8,009 nt of DNA from DATKWS01 sp035529435 (lineage in GTDB: Bacteria > Krumholzibacteriota > Krumholzibacteriia > Krumholzibacteriales > Krumholzibacteriaceae), in the NCBI GenBank assembly GCA_035529435.1, contig DATKWS010000019.1, positions 1 to 8,009 of the forward strand, in the 5' to 3' direction. The position numbers and the translations under genes are program-made. Numbering within the stretch: position 1 is the first letter of the stretch; every line of letters starts with the position of its first letter. Of this stretch, positions 5,127 to 8,009 are shown piece after piece. The notes below the pieces were generated by a model. That model was given only the letters and a program-made list of their open reading frames with translations. It had not been told where the DNA came from and did no database searches.

Positions 5127-5206
5127 TCTCACACGGAGGGTCGATGGAATGCGTACAATCGACCAGGACGACGGATCTCACACGGGGATCGGTATATTCG
5201 GCGTAA
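5127..5206 (+). promoter_or_regulatory. Leader of the cit operon: repeats, hairpin and a possible 20-codon leader ORF
   Basis: The leader contains a 10-base direct repeat, TCTCACACGG, at 5127-5136 and 5176-5185. It also has an inverted repeat GGTCGAT/ATCGACC (5139-5145 with 5158-5164, 12-nt loop). A short ORF from ATG 5144 to TAA 5206 would encode 20 residues starting MECVQSTRTTD; its ribosome site, GGAGG, is close (about 4-5 bases). The ORF's start lies inside the hairpin stem. These are plausible elements for leader-dependent control or for a regulator binding the repeats, but none is of a recognised class. Confidence 0.3.
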
Positions 5207-5240
5207 CTCCAACAAAATCAAACGATAACGGAAGTGAACC

Positions 5241-6467
5241 ATGAGTGATGTGACCAGTATTCACGTAGGAACTGAAGGGCAGAAGGGCGATATTTTCGTC
5301 CGGCTCGAGAAAAAGAAGAGCGGCGGGCTGTCGGTATCGTTCAAGAGCTCCGTCGAGGGTACATTCGGGGATCATATCAGGAACGCGCTGCACGGAACGC
5401 TCGAGGCTCTCGGAGTCGAGCATGCGGTGCTCGAGGCGAAGGACAGGGGCGCCCTCGATTACGTGATACGCGCCCGGGTCGAGGCGGCCGCGCGGCGGCT
5501 GTTCGAGATCCCGGGGCCGGGTTGCCTTCCCGACTGGAAGATCAAACCCGGCGCTCCCCGGAAGGACCGCCTGAGGCGGACACGCCTCTACCTGCCGGGG
5601 AACAACCCGGACCTCATGATCAACGCCGGGCTCTTCGGCGCCGATTGTGTCATCCTCGATCTCGAGGATTCGGTGGCGCCTGCCGAGAAGGACTCCTCGC
5701 GCGTGCTCGTTCGAAACACCTTGCGCTGTATCGACTTCGGGAAAGCCGAGCGCATCGTTCGGATCAATCCGCTCGCGACGGAATACGGGAAGGCGGACAT
5801 CGAAATGATCGTCCCCGCCCTTGCCGACACCCTCCTCATTCCCAAGTGCGAGGGGGCCTCGGATGTCAAGGAAGTGGAAAAGCTCATCGCGGCTGAGGAG
5901 AAGAAGCACGGCATCAAGCACAAGATACTCATCATGCCGCTGATCGAGACGGCAAAGGGGATTCTGAACGCCTACGAGATCGGCGCCGCGTCCAAGCGCG
6001 TCGTGGCGCTTTGCTTCGGGGCCGAGGATTTCACCGCCGATATCGGCGTCGCGCGTACCAAGGAGGGGCGCGAGAGCTTCGTCGCCCGCAGCCTGCTCGT
6101 GCTCGGCGCGAAGGCCGCCGGCGTGCAGGCGATCGATACGGTGTTCTCCGATGTACGGGACGAGGAAGGGCTCGTGGAGAGCGCACAGGAGGCGATGGCC
6201 CTCGGATTCGAGGGGAAGGGGGTCATTCACCCCGGGCAGATCGAGCCGATTCACCGCGTTTTCTCCCCTACGCCGGAGCGCATCGAATACGCGAAAAAGG
6301 TTGTCGCCGCGATCGAGGAAGCGCGGGAGAGGGGAAGCGGCGTCGCAACGATCGGGAGCAAGATGATCGATGCGCCGATCGAGATACGCGCACGCAAAAT
6401 TCTCCGCCTCGCCGAGGCGCTTGGATTACTGGAACAGGATACCGAACAACCAGGAGGGGGATCATGA
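5241..6467 (+). CDS. Fused citrate lyase acyl-carrier (CitD) and beta (CitE) protein, prosthetic-group serine missing
   Basis: A 408-residue fusion. Residues 1-90 match CitD, the acyl carrier subunit of citrate lyase: a GTxxxxxD turn, FGDHIR (42-47) and DRGALDYVIRARVEAA (68-83). A linker of about 20 residues leads to CitE, the citryl lyase subunit, which splits the acyl thioester to acetyl thioester and oxaloacetate. Its motifs are RRTRLYLPGNN (112-122), LDLEDSV (139-145), RINPL (174-178), PLIET (233-237), FGAEDFTADIG (259-269) and GKGVIHPGQI (325-334), covering the metal and CoA-ester site. Normally separate genes are joined here. The CitD Ser that carries phosphoribosyl-dephospho-CoA (in GTLESGD-like motifs) is Lys15 here (GTEGQKGD), so the domain probably cannot hold the cofactor. 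Start: ATG at 5241 with GGAAG upstream. It overlaps the next gene by ATGA. The enzyme may be a citrate or citramalate lyase variant using free CoA esters. Confidence 0.88.
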   Translation: MSDVTSIHVGTEGQKGDIFVRLEKKKSGGLSVSFKSSVEGTFGDHIRNALHGTLEALGVEHAVLEAKDRGALDYVIRARVEAAARRLFEIPGPGCLPDWKIKPGAPRKDRLRRTRLYLPGNNPDLMINAGLFGADCVILDLEDSVAPAEKDSSRVLVRNTLRCIDFGKAERIVRINPLATEYGKADIEMIVPALADTLLIPKCEGASDVKEVEKLIAAEEKKHGIKHKILIMPLIETAKGILNAYEIGAASKRVVALCFGAEDFTADIGVARTKEGRESFVARSLLVLGAKAAGVQAIDTVFSDVRDEEGLVESAQEAMALGFEGKGVIHPGQIEPIHRVFSPTPERIEYAKKVVAAIEEARERGSGVATIGSKMIDAPIEIRARKILRLAEALGLLEQDTEQPGGGS

Positions 6468-8009
6468 AGATGATCCGCAACGCCGCCGGCCGGATGGTTC
6501 CGGATGAAATGGACGGACGAAAGCTCAGCCCCTTCCAGGGGGCCCACGCGACGCACGGCGGGGGGCGAAAGATCGGGCCGCCCATCCGTGCCGTCGTGGA
6601 TTACCAGAACAAGCTGCGCTCATCACTCGATGAGGCGATCGACGCGTGCGGGATCAAGGACGGAATGACGATATCGTTCCATCACCATCTGCGAAACGGG
6701 GACCATCTCGTGAACATGGTGGTGGACAGGCTCGCGGAGAGGGGTCTCAAGGATCTCGTTCTCGCCCCCTCGGCGCTCTTCCCGGTTCACGAGCCGGTCA
6801 TCAATCACATCGAGAACGGTGTGATCACGCATATCGAGGGTTCGATGAACGGCTCCGTCGGGCGGGCCTGCTCGCTCGGCAAGATGCGGAAATGCTGCGT
6901 CCTCCGGTCGCACGGCGGACGCTACCGTGCGATACAAGACGGCGATCTCCATATCGATGTCGCCTTTATAGCGGCGCCGGCCGCGGACAGGCACGGCAAC
7001 GCGAACGGTGTGTACGGCCCGTCGGCGTGCGGGCCGATCAGCTTCGCGCTGGCCGATTCGCTCTACGCCGACACGGTCGTCGTGGTGACAGACAACCTCG
7101 TGCCGTTCCCCAACCACCCATGGGTGATCCGCGGCGGGAACGTCGATCACGTCGCCGTGGTCGATTGCCTCGGTGATCCCACGAAAATCGTGTCGGGGAC
7201 GACCCAGATCACGCGGAGCCCGACGCGGCTCCTGATCGCCGAGCAGGCCGCCCGGTTCATCTACGACACGGGGATCATGGAGGAGCCGGGGTTCTCGTTC
7301 CAGGCCGGGGCGGGCGGCGTATCGCTCGCCTACATCCAGTATATCGCCGAGATCATGCGCGAGAAGGGGCTCACGGCTTCCTTCGCGCGGGGCGGCTCGA
7401 CCAAATTCCTCGTTGATCTCTTGAATGAAGGCCTCATCGGCTATATCCTCGACGGGCAGGCGTTCGATCAGATCGGCATCGCGTCGCTGCGCGACAATCC
7501 GAAGCATATCGAGACTGATCCGTTCACATCGTACTGCTACAACACCAAGGGGAACTTCGCCTCGTACGTCAAGGTGTCGATCCTCGGCGCGACGGAGGTC
7601 GATCTCGATTTCAACGTCAATGTGAATACCCACTCTGACGGGTGGCTGCTGCACGGGATCGGCGGGTTCACCGACGCGACGGACGCCTTCATCACGATGA
7701 TCACCGCGCCGCTCATCCGCGGCAGGAATCCGATCGTCGTCGACGAGGTCACCACGATCACGACGCCCGGCGAGACGGTCGACGTGGTCATCACCGAGCG
7801 CGGGATCGCGGTCAACCCGCATCGCACGGACCTGCTCGACCGCCTCAGGGAGAGAAAGAGCAAACTGAATATCGTGCCGATCGAGGAGCTGCACCGCATC
7901 GCCATCGATATGACGGGCGAGCCGCAGAGGCCCGAGTACGAGGACCGGATCGTCGGTCTCATCGAGTGGCGGGACGGCACGGTGATCGACGTGGTGCGCC
8001 AGTTGAAGG
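6464..8009 (+). CDS. citF: Citrate lyase alpha subunit (citrate:acyl-carrier transferase), 3' end just outside window
   Basis: The frame is open from ATG 6464 to the window end: 515 complete codons with no stop. The family is about 510 residues and ends in a VIDVVKQVKE-like sequence; here the last visible residues are VIDVVRQLK, so the stop should lie within a few codons. CitF is a CoA-transferase-fold enzyme that exchanges the acetyl group on the carrier for the acid substrate. Seen motifs: ISFHHHLRNGD (70-80), a conserved SHGGR, DVAFIAAPAADRHGNANG in the middle, VPFPNHPW, a glycine-rich FQAGAGGVSLA and, further on, FNVNVNTHSDG, VDEVTTITTPGE and GIAVNPHR. Start: AGGAGG six bases before the ATG. 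The start overlaps the stop of the CitD-CitE gene in an ATGA junction, so the two are translated in coupled fashion. The family is certain; the true substrate (citrate, citramalate or another 3-hydroxy acid) is not, given the altered carrier domain. Confidence 0.92.
   Translation, partial: MKMIRNAAGRMVPDEMDGRKLSPFQGAHATHGGGRKIGPPIRAVVDYQNKLRSSLDEAIDACGIKDGMTISFHHHLRNGDHLVNMVVDRLAERGLKDLVLAPSALFPVHEPVINHIENGVITHIEGSMNGSVGRACSLGKMRKCCVLRSHGGRYRAIQDGDLHIDVAFIAAPAADRHGNANGVYGPSACGPISFALADSLYADTVVVVTDNLVPFPNHPWVIRGGNVDHVAVVDCLGDPTKIVSGTTQITRSPTRLLIAEQAARFIYDTGIMEEPGFSFQAGAGGVSLAYIQYIAEIMREKGLTASFARGGSTKFLVDLLNEGLIGYILDGQAFDQIGIASLRDNPKHIETDPFTSYCYNTKGNFASYVKVSILGATEVDLDFNVNVNTHSDGWLLHGIGGFTDATDAFITMITAPLIRGRNPIVVDEVTTITTPGETVDVVITERGIAVNPHRTDLLDRLRERKSKLNIVPIEELHRIAIDMTGEPQRPEYEDRIVGLIEWRDGTVIDVVRQLK

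Noticed and set aside
5125..5134. TGTCTCACAC shared with the first ten bases of the window
   Set aside because: The first copy encodes conserved pyruvate kinase residues. A 10-base match between a coding region and a distant leader is most likely chance.
5178..6254. 358-codon minus-strand ORF opposite the CitD-CitE gene
   Set aside because: Antisense shadow of a well conserved coding frame; no domain and no ribosome site.
6623..7894. 423-codon minus-strand ORF opposite citF
   Set aside because: The plus strand is unmistakably CitF. The opposite frame is rich in Arg, Asp, Val and His as expected for an antisense shadow in GC-rich DNA, and has no known domain.

Overview
The window comes from a GC-rich bacterial chromosome, probably an anaerobe that handles many CoA thioesters. 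The gene set (pyruvate kinase, citrate-lyase-type genes, thiolase/DUF35 pairs) would fit Desulfobacterota or Spirochaetota, but nothing in the sequence fixes the phylum. Genes carry clear Shine-Dalgarno sequences and sigma70-type promoters can be read by eye.

Layout, left to right. (1) 1-285 (+): the C-terminal end of pyruvate kinase. (2) 286-771: a gap of about 490 bp between converging genes. Its first 160 bp are strikingly AT-rich and hold a possible 41-residue membrane peptide on the minus strand. Its second half holds a structured segment ending in a 14-bp hairpin at 670-702. (3) 772-4270 (-): one operon, read right to left, of two paralogous thiolase-fold proteins followed by two paralogous DUF35 (zinc ribbon plus OB fold) proteins. 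A 14-codon mini-ORF is translationally coupled to the first DUF35 gene. Both thiolase-fold proteins appear to lack the nucleophilic cysteine, and one also has Asn in place of the C-terminal catalytic His. (4) 4271-5240: a regulatory region of about 970 bp with the promoter of the thiolase operon, a self-contained small minus-strand transcription unit (promoter, very strong Shine-Dalgarno, 34-codon proline-rich ORF, hairpins), and a rightward promoter. (5) 5241-8009 (+): a fused CitD-CitE protein overlapping by ATGA with a CitF gene that runs off the window, very close to its natural end.

How they may work together. The minus-strand operon looks like a two-pair thiolase/DUF35 enzyme that makes or breaks a C-C bond in a CoA thioester; loss of the Cys nucleophile suggests retro-aldol or other non-canonical chemistry. 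The plus-strand genes look like a citrate-lyase-type enzyme (acyl transferase plus acyl lyase). However, the carrier domain has Lys where the prosthetic-group serine should be, so it may act on free CoA esters or on a substrate other than citrate. The least expected item is the small proline-rich peptide gene between the two operons, which has all the signals of a real gene but is short enough to be missed by standard annotation.
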